DNA of 39,867 nucleotides, from contig NZ_NQWI01000044.1 of NCBI RefSeq assembly GCF_002532535.1, positions 1 through 39,867 on the forward strand, read 5' to 3'. A model generated the notes under the pieces. It worked only from the letters and a program-made list of their open reading frames with translations, was not told the DNA's origin and ran no database searches. Shown here one piece after another: positions 8,001-14,350 of the stretch. Position 1 is the stretch's first letter, and every line of letters starts with the position of its first letter. This DNA is from Candidatus Viridilinea mediisalina (GTDB lineage: Bacteria; Chloroflexota; Chloroflexia; Chloroflexales; Chloroflexaceae). Both the position numbers and the translations under genes were made by a program.

Positions 8001-9736
8001 GTACCAGTTTGAGCTACGAAGATCTCTTGCGCCTCAGTGCGGGCGACGTGGCGGGCTGCTTCGGCCCCGCCTACGACCAGCGCGGTCTGAATCCTTCGTT
8101 GCGCCTGCCGCCGCCCGCCATGCTCATGATTGACCGCGTGACCAGCATGGATCCGCAGGGTGGCGCGTGGGGCTTGGGCCTGATTGTGGCCGAGAAGGAG
8201 CTCCGCCCCGACCACTGGTACTTCCCGTGCCACTTCAAGGATGACGAGGTACTGGCCGGATCGCTCATGGCCGAAGGCTGCGGTCAACTGCTACAGTGCT
8301 ACATGCTCGCCCTGGGCATGCAGAGCCACACCATGGACGCCCGCTTCCAGCCCATCTTCGGCCTGCCGCAGCAGGTGCGCTGTCGCGGCCAGGTGACCCC
8401 CGCGAATAGCCTGATGGTCTACCGCATGGAGATCACCGGCATCGAGATGGAACCTGTGCCGCTGGCGCGGGCGATTGTGGACATTCTGGTTGATGATCGC
8501 ATCGTGGTGCGCTTCAACGATCTCGGTTTGCAGTTGCGCGAGAAGGAACCGGCGCTGCAACCGCCCGCGCAGCGTGCGACACGCCCCGCCCTGACGGAGC
8601 CGGTGCTCTGCAACGAGCAGCAGATCAGCGAATTCGCCACCGGCTCCCTCGTCGCCTGCTTCGGCCCCGACTACGCGATCTACGACGGGCGGCGCGCCCC
8701 GCGCACGCCCAACAGCGAGTTGCAATTGATCAGCCGCATCGTCAGCGTAGATGGCGTGCGCGGCGAACCGCGTGCGGGCGCGAGCCTGATCAGCGAGTAT
8801 GACGTGCCGGTCAACCCCTGGTTCTGCCACCAGAACAGCTACCCCGAGACACCCTACAGCGTCCTGATGGAGTTGGGCCTCCAGCCCTGCGGCTTCCTCT
8901 CGGCCTGGCTCGGCTCGACGCTGCCCTTCGCGGAGCACGATCTCTACTTCCGCAACCTTGACGGCACGGGGCAGCTTGTGCGCCCAGTGGATCTGCGCGG
9001 CAAAACGTTGCGTAACCGCGTCACCATGCGCTCCTCAACGGCAATTGATGGCGTAATCATCCAGAAGTTCGACTACGCCCTGGAGTGTGACGGCGAACCC
9101 TGCTTCGTCGGCGATGCCGCCTTCGGCTACTTCACCAAAGCGGCCCTGGCGAAACAGGTAGGACTCGATGGCGGACGCGAGACCCAGCCGTGGCTCAGTG
9201 AAGCGCCGGGCCAGCCGGTCGTCACCTTAGAGCTTGGCGATCCCGCGCAGCCGCTCTACCGCGCCGCGCCGGGACGCATCCACGAACGGCTGCCCGTGGG
9301 CCACTTCCACCTGCTCGATCGCGTCAAGCTCGTTGCGGGCGGCGGCAAACATGGCCAGGGCTACGTCTACGGCGAGCGCATGGTAGACCCGCAGGACTGG
9401 TTCTTCCGCTGCCACTTCCACCAAGACCCGGTGATGCCCGGTTCGCTCGGTGTCGAAGCGATGCTACGGGCGCTGCAAGCCTACGCGCTGCACAACGGCC
9501 TCGGGCGCGAGTTCGCCTCACCGCACCTAGCAGTGCCGCACGGCCCACGCTGCGTCTGGAAATATCGCGGCCAGATCGCCTCGCCCACCGTACCCACCAC
9601 CATGCGCCTTGAGTTGCACATCACCCGCAGCGAGCGCACCAGTGACGGGCTGCTCATCGTTGCCGAAGGCAGCCTCTGGCGCGACTCCTTGCGCATCTAC
9701 CATGTGAAGGATCTGGCGCTGGCCGTCGTAGGGTAG
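2075..9736 (+). CDS. Pfa-like megasynthase: KS-CLF-AT-DH-DH
   Basis: This 2553-residue multifunctional synthase starts at TTG 2075. KS (about 1-445): Cys199 in DAACASS, His334 in CHATG and His371 in NFGH form the condensation triad. CLF (about 525-1000): a second KS fold in which Cys is replaced by Glu727 (AEECG) and the first His by Trp855 (WASG), while NIGH (His898) remains; this is the usual state of a chain-length factor. AT (about 1175-1500): GYSMGE with Ser1279, and His1397. DH1 (about 1769-2160) and DH2 (about 2178-2550): FabA-like double hotdogs with PCHFKDDEVLAGS (His2053/Glu2067) and RCHFHQDPVMPGS (His2447/Glu2461). The order matches bacterial PfaC (KS-CLF-DH-DH) with a PfaB-type AT fused between CLF and DH1. 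No ACP motif is present, so intermediates must ride on another subunit. Linkers at CLF entry, AT entry and AT-DH1 are made of translated repeats. The product (PUFA, glycolipid alkyl chain or other) is not determinable. Confidence 0.9.
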   Translation: MTEPIAIVGMACLFPGASSLGEFWQNLVAGRDSTSLATFEQMGIDPLLLFDPAKGKRDRYYALRGGFVQAPPFDPTGFQLPPEHLAELDKLYAWTLRVTREALADGGVFGDLDALRRCGIVLGNLSFPTHASQRLLAPIYRRAVEQGLAQLAGWPVALDPAIFAAPGAARDAAISAGPAALAAQALGLRGGWMALDAACASSLYALKLACTQLQLGKADLMLASAVSAADALFIHMGFSIFQAYPEGGTSAPFERESRGLTSGEGAGALLLKRYSDAVRDGNKIYALIRGIGWSNDGAGKHVLVPNPKGQLLAYERAYAEAGLAPSDTAYIECHATGTPVGDTVELQTIEQFFGQRGHLPLLGSVKSNFGHMLTAAGMAGVMKVALSMAHNQIPPTIGITTPLASPSGAVGPQQIVRSAQPWPSSHPNQAAVSAFGFGGTNAHLVLERVGQGLRQAQPTGDKSDARGLRQAQPTSAGDARGLRQAQPAGNKSDTRWLSLSKPTSAGDARGLRQAQPTSLSKPAPHPPLAIIGMGACFGPWQSLNEFEQALVAGEQAFGPLPATRWKGCEQDGDLLRAYGLAEGVAPAGSYIERFTIDSLRYKIPPAAGDQPIPQQLLILKVADEALRDAGMQPGGNVAVLVAMEAELAVHQFRARVDMVWQLPAALEQAGIHLQPTELAQLEDAIKATLNDPAQVNQYTSFIGNLMACRIAALWDFSGPAFTIAAEECGVFRALEIAQELLAAGSVEAVVVGAVDLAGGVERVLTRSIVSPVGSGVGHADSVTGWLVGEGAGAIVLRRHNAESEAEQRIYATLDSLALLTQQAGENAAQVVARAALSALQAAGVPPTHVGALELWASGVATEDTAEIAGLAQVYGANEASQKVALTCAVGSAKANIGHAQAAAGIASLIRAALSLHGRIQLGVPGWHAPREAALWATTPFYVPHDTRPWMAPRAMRRCAAVNALGSGGLVAHAVLGEVGRLPGRQNEPVGHHPLSRNAGEGAGGEGHPGYSQNPSAGGEGRPGHAQNPSALPPAPTTWEMRRPALRQAQGSLAEGGPGGEGRPAPPLDLRARQRLPVLIPLAANELTALQGLLDELEAAVQAGQPLEAVQRDAISAWNEARGARHTLALVANTPNDLLRELGLARKALPGVIATGRSWETPGGSAFTARPLGLRGEVALVYPGAFTSYAGLGRTLLPSFPGLHEVLERAASRPDAAIGAHRLYLRQQTRPNEADLERQKLRLRGDTTSLMAAGVGFATLFTTLLREGFGLRPGCALGYSMGESTMQWALGVWRDGDEVMRRLATSPVFTQRLVGQRTAARDYLGLGAEGDDDFWHVYVVRAPVERVRERLRGERQLFLTHVNTPNEVVLAGLATALPPVLADLGGESFRAPFGAVMHCPPVEADFADLVTFHHMPVADVPPLRLYTAAHYGVGEVNSDAIAHNIARAVCQPVDFPRLLERAYADGARIFLELGPGNSCTRWIGECFAGREHLALAIARRGADERLTLVQLLARLVAHQVPLDLWALLRPNAVQAPSGRSLMRPIVVGGPGITASIASDTHRQMVAAGRGAPPDPLPVPVPLVAPRGLVAAKERIEAQENYAVIAPSPTLWERGPGGEGHPSLPHNPPLVAAKERIATQENDAAISPSPTTWERGPGGEGHPSLPKSLPAAPQTPILPTHTPPEEVPALVEDLPAPTNHAELLAARERTMRQLLGNVEALLTDSPSPATRERRCPELAEGGPVGEGHPSAPASPGGDGHPASAQNPDVIWDEAALLEFACGSIAKVFGPEYAVIDSYLRRVRLPMPPYLLVSRVTKLDAERDLYRPCSITTEYDIPRDAWYCVDGQAPWAVSVESGQCDLLLISYLGIDFQCKSERVYRLLDCTLTFLDDLPKAGETLRYDIKINSFARNGDTLLFFFSYECFVEERMVLKMDGGCAGFFSDGELAGGRGVIDNERDLKERRAAIVQHFNAPLRTPRTSLSYEDLLRLSAGDVAGCFGPAYDQRGLNPSLRLPPPAMLMIDRVTSMDPQGGAWGLGLIVAEKELRPDHWYFPCHFKDDEVLAGSLMAEGCGQLLQCYMLALGMQSHTMDARFQPIFGLPQQVRCRGQVTPANSLMVYRMEITGIEMEPVPLARAIVDILVDDRIVVRFNDLGLQLREKEPALQPPAQRATRPALTEPVLCNEQQISEFATGSLVACFGPDYAIYDGRRAPRTPNSELQLISRIVSVDGVRGEPRAGASLISEYDVPVNPWFCHQNSYPETPYSVLMELGLQPCGFLSAWLGSTLPFAEHDLYFRNLDGTGQLVRPVDLRGKTLRNRVTMRSSTAIDGVIIQKFDYALECDGEPCFVGDAAFGYFTKAALAKQVGLDGGRETQPWLSEAPGQPVVTLELGDPAQPLYRAAPGRIHERLPVGHFHLLDRVKLVAGGGKHGQGYVYGERMVDPQDWFFRCHFHQDPVMPGSLGVEAMLRALQAYALHNGLGREFASPHLAVPHGPRCVWKYRGQIASPTVPTTMRLELHITRSERTSDGLLIVAEGSLWRDSLRIYHVKDLALAVVG
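3427..3645. repeat. In-frame CTTCGGCAAGCTCAG repeat cluster (KS-CLF linker)
   Basis: Five copies of a unit reading GGCTTCGGCAAGCTCAGCCA (with one inverted copy) alternate with ACGAGTGCAGGCGACGCCCG spacers. The direct copies translate as RGLRQAQPT and the inverted ones as LSLSKPT. The cluster sits exactly between the KS and CLF domains and keeps the frame. The TTCGACAAGCTCAG core is a widespread dispersed repeat in high-GC genomes. Confidence 0.85.
5046..5265. repeat. In-frame CCCTCTCCC/GGGAGAGGG palindromic repeats (CLF-AT linker)
   Basis: Composite of CCCTCTCCCGCAACGCGGGA (palindromic head), several GGGGGTGAGGGC tails, a second CTCCCACAACGTGGGAG head and a TTCGACAAGCTCAGGG core. It translates as Pro/Gly/Glu-rich linker between the CLF and AT domains without breaking the frame. 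Related copies lie at 6888-6930, 7008-7050 and 7242-7304. Confidence 0.85.
6888..7060. repeat. Two in-frame PSPT.WERGPGGEG repeats (AT-DH1 linker)
   Basis: Two copies of the same palindromic element (CCCTCTCCCAC..GTGGGAGAGGGGG plus a CCGGGGGGTGAGGGC tail) lie about 120 bp apart and are translated as PSPTLWERGPGGEGHPS and PSPTTWERGPGGEGHPS. The DNA around each (VAAKERI..QEN) is itself duplicated, so a ~120-bp unit has been tandemly copied within the linker. Confidence 0.88.
7240..7345. repeat. Third AT-DH1 linker repeat, with an internal insertion
   Basis: CCCCTCTCCCGCCACGCGGGAGAGG is interrupted by CCCTGAGCTTGCCGAAGGGG, then the GGGTGAGGGCCACCC tail follows, plus a second partial tail near 7333. 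It is still in frame and ends about 30 nt before the first conserved DH1 residues. Confidence 0.8.
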
Positions 9737-9742
9737 GGGGAT

Positions 9743-9765
9743 GTGGGGGAACCAAGTTCCCCCAC
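9743..9765. repeat. GTGGGGGAACC/GGTTCCCCCAC hairpin after the megasynthase
   Basis: An 11-bp perfect stem (GTGGGGGAACC, 1-nt loop, GGTTCCCCCAC) starts 6 nt after the megasynthase stop. It belongs to the same family as the hairpin at 1854-1876. No T-tract follows, so a role as terminator or 3'-end stabiliser is only a guess. Confidence 0.7.
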
Positions 9766-10174
9766 GCCCCCTCTTACGCTATTCGGTGTGCGTGAGGCCG
9801 CGATCTGGCTCGTCGCCGCTACCCAACGTCAGCAACTCACCCACGCTCCCTGGCCGAATGGGCTGGGGCTGGCTGGACTGTTGGCGCTTGGCTTTGGGGT
9901 CTGGTTCCCGCTGACCGGCTCGGCAACGCCGACCACACCAGGGTGGCGCCACGAGCACGCAATCCCGGCACTTGGGCGTGCGCACCTGGCAGGCGGCCTG
10001 GCGGTCGCCGCGCTTACCTGGTGCAGGCCCTTACGTTGTTGCACATGGGGCTTCCTCCGCCCACAGAACCAGTCCCGGATCGGTCGCGTGGCGGGTACGC
10101 AGCGCGTGAGATGCCGCTATGCTTAAGCCATAGCCTTGCGGTCTGGATCGCGTTGGCAACACGAAGAATTGAGA
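9766..10174. other. Gene-poor stretch, possibly a decayed membrane-protein gene
   Basis: No convincing gene is visible. One plus-strand frame (to 10126) contains a plausible hydrophobic stretch (GLAGLLALGFGVWF), and a second frame continues with AYLVQALTLLHMGLPPP, which could reflect a frameshifted relic. However, the only start for the first frame lies inside the 9743 hairpin, and no ribosome-binding site or family match was recognised. Confidence 0.35.
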
Positions 10175-10363
10175 ATGCCCGTGGAAAAACGCTCGTACAC
10201 CTACGCGCAATTAGGCATGTTGATCGGCACCTGTATCGGTAGCGGCCTGAGCGTCTTGCTCTTGAGTAACACCGGGAATGCCGTGTACCTGATCATCGCC
10301 GGGGCCAGAACCGCAATTGGGCTCGTGTTGGGGGCTGGCATCGACAAATACCAAAAAGCTTGA
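10175..10363 (+). CDS. Small two-TM membrane protein
   Basis: A 62-residue protein starting at ATG 10175 (MPVEKRSYTYAQLGML). A longer frame opens at 10136, but its first 13 residues are charged and unlike a membrane leader. Two hydrophobic segments are visible: residues about 10-30, with a glycine-spaced GMLIGTCIGSGLSVLLL pattern, and about 35-55 (AVYLIIAGARTAIGLVLGAG). It ends with a basic KYQKA tail. It is 4 nt from the next gene at 10368, so the two are probably co-transcribed and perhaps translationally coupled. I do not recognise the family, and the function is unknown. Confidence 0.6.
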   Translation: MPVEKRSYTYAQLGMLIGTCIGSGLSVLLLSNTGNAVYLIIAGARTAIGLVLGAGIDKYQKA

Positions 10364-10367
10364 AACC

Positions 10368-10964
10368 ATGCGTCCTATCCACCATCCGCCCACGACGCCA
10401 CCGCTTGCGCCTGCTGGGATGACCATTGATGCAGCCCAGCGTGAAATGCGCACGGCCTTCCTAGGCGGCTTTGGCGGCCAATTCGTCGCCGGGCTGATCT
10501 GGCTGGTCGCCGCAGCCCTGGGGAGTTGGTTCGCCCCGATCTATGGCATGGCGGCACTCTTCTTCGGCAGCATGGCGATCTTCCCGCTGACCCAGTTCGT
10601 CGTTCGGCTGTTGGGGCGGCCTGGTGCGGTCAGCCCGACGAATGGGCTCTGGGCGCTCGGTGCCCAGACAGCCTTCACCGTGCCACCGAGTTTCTTGCTC
10701 GTTGGCGCGGCCACGCTCTACCAGATGCACTGGTTCTTCCCGGCGGCGATGATCGTGGTCGGCGTCCACTACCTCCCTTTCATCACGCTCTACGGCATGC
10801 GCATGTTCGGGGCGCTAGCAATTGTGCTGGTCGTGGCAGGGGCTGGGCTAGGACTCTACGGACCGCCGCTGTTCAGTCTGGGCGGCTGGGTGACGGGTGC
10901 GGTGCTGCTCGGCTTCGCCTTCCTGGGTCGTCACTTCGTCCTGCAGGAAGAGCGGCAGGGGTAA
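10368..10964 (+). CDS. Multi-spanning membrane protein (DUF7010-like)
   Basis: A 198-residue protein from ATG 10368. After a Pro-rich cytoplasmic start it has TIDAAQREMRTAFLGGFGGQ, then about six hydrophobic segments (FVAGLIWLVAAALGSWFAP, MAALFFGSMAIFPL, FTVPPSFLLVGAATLY, FPAAMIVVGVHYLPF, LAIVLVVAGAGLGLYG, VTGAVLLGFAFLG). The Q..MR.A..GG..G...GL.W signature and length recall the poorly characterised DUF7010 family; I am only moderately sure of this. No catalytic motif is seen. The TAA stop codon (10962-10964) is the first three bases of a MITE-like element (TAATACCA). Confidence 0.75.
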   Translation: MRPIHHPPTTPPLAPAGMTIDAAQREMRTAFLGGFGGQFVAGLIWLVAAALGSWFAPIYGMAALFFGSMAIFPLTQFVVRLLGRPGAVSPTNGLWALGAQTAFTVPPSFLLVGAATLYQMHWFFPAAMIVVGVHYLPFITLYGMRMFGALAIVLVVAGAGLGLYGPPLFSLGGWVTGAVLLGFAFLGRHFVLQEERQG

Positions 10965-11095
10965 TACCAATTGCGATTGAATTGTCCGCATTATCGTCAT
11001 GCTGAGCGCAGCGAAGCATCTCTTTGCGTGACGAAGAGAGACCCTTCGCTGCGCTCAGGGTGACAATGCGATAGGCTCAATAGTAAATGGTATTA
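10962..11095. repeat. MITE-like element with TAATACCA/TGGTATTA ends
   Basis: A 134-bp element with perfect 8-bp terminal inverted repeats TAATACCA (10962-10969) and TGGTATTA (11088-11095). Its interior contains a large hairpin (CTGAGCGCAGCGAAG ... CTTCGCTGCGCTCAG). Relatives lie at 14135-14242, 18511-18617 and, inside a gene, 26484-26590. The TAA at its left end is the stop codon of the upstream gene. Confidence 0.8.
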
Positions 11096-11185
11096 CAGTT
11101 GGAGTGCCGACTTCAGTCGGCATCCCATGACAATCTACGACCCCAGCCGACTAAAGTCGGCACTCCATCGGAGACTAAACTGTAA
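11093..11185. repeat. MITE-like element with TTACAGTT ends and GTCGGC hairpin
   Basis: About 93 bp with ends TTACAGTT and AAACTGTAA enclosing GGAGTGCCGACTTCAGTCGG ... CCGACTAAAGTCGGCACTCC, so the whole element can fold into a long stem. It shares TTA with the end of the previous element. The TGCCGACTTTAGTCGGC core recurs in at least six other places in the window. Confidence 0.75.
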
Positions 11186-11206
11186 AGTAACTATGAACCA
11201 TGTCTA

Positions 11207-11329
11207 AGAGGCTGCCTGAAAAGTCGGTCGCTACGCGGTGGAGTGCCGGCTTTAGCCGGCTAAAGCCGGCACTCCACCGCGTGCCACGTAGCATGGCATG
11301 GCACTGAGACCCTTTTCAGACAGCCTCTA
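11207..11329. repeat. MITE family with AGAGGCTGTCTGAAAAG ends, copy 1
   Basis: Terminal inverted repeats of about 17 bp (AGAGGCTGCCTGAAAAG and CTTTTCAGACAGCCTCT, one mismatch) flank a perfect GTGGAGTGCCGGCTTTAGCC hairpin. TA lies on both sides. The right end contributes part of the AAGGAG ribosome-binding site (11329-11334) of the gene at 11342. Other copies: 28357-28459, 36621-36724, 36894-37019, and a lone end at 34520-34533. Confidence 0.85.
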
Positions 11330-11341
11330 AGGAGCCAGCCC

Positions 11342-11734
11342 ATGTTCGTCAATCTTTTCGGCTGGTTGTTGGCCATTGCGGCGGCGGCAACCAGCGTTGC
11401 CATGATCGTGATGGGTGGGCGCTGGCAGCGCATCGAGGCGGCGGCTTACGCGGGCGAGCGGCGCCCCTGGTGGTTCATCATCATCGCGGTGCTGCTGATT
11501 GGGCTCTACCTGGCGGCACTGTTCAGCTTCATCGCTGGCCCCAAAACCTGGGCTGGCTGGTTGCTGATCATCCTGATTCCGGTAGGCTGGGGCTTGAAGG
11601 CGGCGTTGGTGGTCTTCAACCCGCAGGGACGCCAGGCAGTCTCAGCGATCGCGGGTGATGCGAACTGGGTACGCGTGGGCCTGGCCCGCCTGCCCATCGC
11701 GGTCGTTCTGGCGCTGCTGGCCTGGTTTGCATGA
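11342..11734 (+). CDS. Four-TM membrane protein of unknown function
   Basis: A 130-residue protein starting at ATG 11342, with AAGGAG 7 nt upstream. Four hydrophobic segments are visible (LFGWLLAIAAAATSVAMIVM, WWFIIIAVLLIGLYLAALF, WAGWLLIILIPVGWGLKAAL and VGLARLPIAVVLALLAWFA), with basic loops between them. There is no conserved motif I can name. It lies 84 nt upstream of an FtsX-type permease on the same strand and could be co-transcribed with it, but a GGGAGGG...CCCTCCC inverted repeat (about 11742-11771) in the gap could separate them. Confidence 0.75.
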   Translation: MFVNLFGWLLAIAAAATSVAMIVMGGRWQRIEAAAYAGERRPWWFIIIAVLLIGLYLAALFSFIAGPKTWAGWLLIILIPVGWGLKAALVVFNPQGRQAVSAIAGDANWVRVGLARLPIAVVLALLAWFA

Positions 11735-11818
11735 GCCTGGTGGGAGGGTGTGGGAGAGCCTTGGCCCTCCCTCGCACCACAATCATTGTAGTGCGCCAAG
11801 CAGAACGAGAGGTGCCTC

Positions 11819-14137
11819 ATGTACTATCGGATCATCCGCAACGATATACGCCGGAATAAAGCGGTCACGCTCACCACCATGCTCTTTGTCGCGGCGGCGG
11901 CCCTGCTGGTGGCACTGGCAGCCATCCTCGTCGTCAATCTTGTCGGCGCGCTTGATACGCTCATGACACGGGCGAAAACGCCGCATTTCATGCAGATGCA
12001 CGCGGGCGAGCTGGATCAAGACCGTATGGCGACCTTTGTGGCCCAGAATGACGCGATTGCCGCGTTTCAGGTGCTGGAATTCCTCAACGTAGACGGTGCG
12101 CAGCTTGTATTTCCAACCCGATCGCTTGCAGGGAGCATGCAGGATAACGGCTTCGCGGTGCAGGGCGAACACTTCGATTATCTGCTCGACTTGGACGGCA
12201 ACATCATCCAGGTTGCCGATGGGGAACTCTACGTCCCGCTCACCTACATGCAGGATGGCACCGCCAGGGTTGGCGACACGGTGCGTGTTGCTGGGCACAC
12301 CTTCATCGTCGCCGGGCCGCTGCGCGACTCGCAGATGCAACCGATGCTCTCGTCGTCCAAGCGCTTTCTGGTGAGCACCAACGACTTTGCGGCGCTCAAG
12401 CCGTTCGGCAACGTAGAATACCTGATTGAGTTCAGGCTGCATGACATGGATGGGCTGGGCGCATTCGCGAGCGCCTACACTGCTGCAGGTCTGGAGGCGA
12501 ATGGCCCGACTCTCACCTACCCCCTATTCAGATTGGTGAACGGTCTTTCCGACGGGCTGATGATTGCGGTAATCCTCCTGCTTAGCGCGTTGGTGCTTGC
12601 GATCGCGTTCCTGTGTATCCGCTTCACGCTGCTGGCCAAGATCGAGGATGACTACCGCGAGATCGGTGTGATGAAAGCCATCGGGCTGCGGGTTGGCGAC
12701 ATCAAACAGATCTACCTAGCAAGCTACGCCGCGCTGGCGGCGGCAGGCTGCCTCCTTGGCTTGGGCCTCTCCCTGGTCTTTCACGACCCGCTGCTCGCCA
12801 ACATCCGGCTGTACATGGGCGCAAGCGCGAACGCCGCCCTCGCCCCGCTTTTGGGCATGATCAGCGTATTGCTGGTGTTCCTAGCTATCCTGATGTACGT
12901 CCAGCACGTGCTGAACCGCTTTCGGCAGATCTCCCCGGCGGAAGCCATGCGCTTCGGCGGCGCCCAAGAACAATCCAGCGGGGGCAAATACTTCCGCCTG
13001 AGTGTGAACAAGTTGCTAGGGGTCAATCTATTCCTGGGCATGAAAGACGTGCTCGCCCGTAAAACGCTCTACGCCACTATGCTGACTGTGCTGGTGCTGG
13101 CGACGTTCATGACCATCGTTCCACAGAATTTGTACCATACCATCGCCGCCAAAAGCTTTATCACCTACATGGGAGTCGGCAACAGCGATCTGCGCCTTGA
13201 TCTTCAGCAGACTGACAACATCTCCGGCAAAGCAGCGGACATCGCCGCCGTGATGGAACATGACGACGCCATCGCCCGCTTTGGCGTGCTCACCACCAAA
13301 ACCTTCCACGCCAGGCTGGCCGACGGCGCAGAGCAACCGTTGCTGGTCGAACTGGGCGACCATACGCTCTTCCCACTGACCTATGCCGCCGGGCGGGCGC
13401 CCGTCGCCGACGATGAAATTGCGCTCTCGGTACTGAACGCCGATGATCTGGGCCTCACAGTTGGTGCTGTCCTGCCGGTGCTGATCGCGGGGCAGGAGCG
13501 AGCGCTCACGGTGTGCGGTATCTACTCCGATGTGACCAATGGCGGCAAAACGGCCAAAGCGGCGTTCACCGACGCTGATGCCGCGACCATGTGGAGCGTG
13601 ATCAGCGCGGAGTTGGTTGATCCATCCCTGGTTGACGCAACCGTCGCCGCCTACGCAGACCAGTTCACGTTTGCCAAGGTCACGGGACTAGAGGGCTATA
13701 TCACGCAGACCTACGGCGCGACCATCAGGGCCATCGGCCAGGCTGCCTTGGTCGCTGCGGGCGTGGCGCTCACGCTCAGCGTGCTGATCACCCTGCTGTT
13801 TATGCGCATGCTGGTCGCGAAAGACCGCTACGCAATTGCCGTCATGAAGGCGTTCGGTTTCACGAATGCGGACATTCAGGCGCAGTACCTCGCCCGCTCA
13901 GTCTGCATCCTGAGCATCGGCATCGTGCTCGGCACGCTCCTGGCCAACACGCTGGGCGAAGCGCTGGCGGGCGCGGTGATCGGCTCTTTTGGTGCCACAT
14001 CGTTCGCGTTCGTGATCAATCCCTGGCTGGCCTACCTGCTCAGTCCGCTGCTAATGGGCGTGGCGACCCTAGGCGCGACCATCGCCGGTGTATGGGACGC
14101 GGGACAGATCAGCATCGCGGAGCACATCAAGGAGTAA
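11819..14137 (+). CDS. ABC transporter permease, FtsX/MacB-like
   Basis: A 772-residue permease starting at ATG 11819 with a GAGAGG ribosome-binding site. After the first TM helix (about 18-43, MLFVAAAALLVALAAILVVN) comes an extracytoplasmic MacB-type periplasmic-core region (about 50-230). A first FtsX helix bundle follows, with the cytoplasmic EIGVMKAIGL motif (about 280). A second TM pair and a second extracytoplasmic domain follow. The last FtsX bundle carries YAIAVMKAFGF and a basic end. This matches long, two-FtsX-domain permeases that use the ATPase's cycle for mechanical work such as lipid, lipoprotein or peptide extrusion rather than import. The cognate ATPase gene follows at 14351. 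The substrate is unknown. The TAA stop (14135-14137) is the left end of a MITE-like element. Confidence 0.88.
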   Translation: MYYRIIRNDIRRNKAVTLTTMLFVAAAALLVALAAILVVNLVGALDTLMTRAKTPHFMQMHAGELDQDRMATFVAQNDAIAAFQVLEFLNVDGAQLVFPTRSLAGSMQDNGFAVQGEHFDYLLDLDGNIIQVADGELYVPLTYMQDGTARVGDTVRVAGHTFIVAGPLRDSQMQPMLSSSKRFLVSTNDFAALKPFGNVEYLIEFRLHDMDGLGAFASAYTAAGLEANGPTLTYPLFRLVNGLSDGLMIAVILLLSALVLAIAFLCIRFTLLAKIEDDYREIGVMKAIGLRVGDIKQIYLASYAALAAAGCLLGLGLSLVFHDPLLANIRLYMGASANAALAPLLGMISVLLVFLAILMYVQHVLNRFRQISPAEAMRFGGAQEQSSGGKYFRLSVNKLLGVNLFLGMKDVLARKTLYATMLTVLVLATFMTIVPQNLYHTIAAKSFITYMGVGNSDLRLDLQQTDNISGKAADIAAVMEHDDAIARFGVLTTKTFHARLADGAEQPLLVELGDHTLFPLTYAAGRAPVADDEIALSVLNADDLGLTVGAVLPVLIAGQERALTVCGIYSDVTNGGKTAKAAFTDADAATMWSVISAELVDPSLVDATVAAYADQFTFAKVTGLEGYITQTYGATIRAIGQAALVAAGVALTLSVLITLLFMRMLVAKDRYAIAVMKAFGFTNADIQAQYLARSVCILSIGIVLGTLLANTLGEALAGAVIGSFGATSFAFVINPWLAYLLSPLLMGVATLGATIAGVWDAGQISIAEHIKE

Positions 14138-14242
14138 TACCAAATCCGATAGCCGATAGCCGATAGCTGAAAGCCGAGCATGGCATCTCAATGCGCTAGA
14201 TTGTCATTGGGCATGCGGCATGCTCAATGGTAATTGGTATAA
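14135..14242. repeat. TAATACC-end element between permease and ATPase genes
   Basis: It starts with TAATACCAAAT at the permease stop codon, contains a CCGATAG tandem and a GGCATCTCAATGCGC..CATTGGGCATGC core, and ends ...TAATTGGTATAAT. The right two-thirds align with the element inside the CHAT gene at 26484-26590. It lengthens the spacing between two genes that normally overlap or nearly touch. Confidence 0.7.
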
Positions 14243-14350
14243 TACTAGATGGCCTTGAGCAGGTCGCATACCTATCGCTGCCCGATCACACGGGAGCGCC
14301 ATGCACGCCAGTCCACAATCCAAAATCTGCAATCTGAAATGGAGGAACCT

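Noticed and set aside
9743-10126. Possible 127-residue protein after the megasynthase
   Set aside because: The start codon lies inside a hairpin repeat, composition changes mid-frame and no family was recognised; kept only as a possible relic.
14249-14350. Upstream in-frame start of the ABC ATPase
   Set aside because: The added 34 residues derive partly from a dispersed repeat, while ATG 14351 has a strong GGAGGA just upstream.
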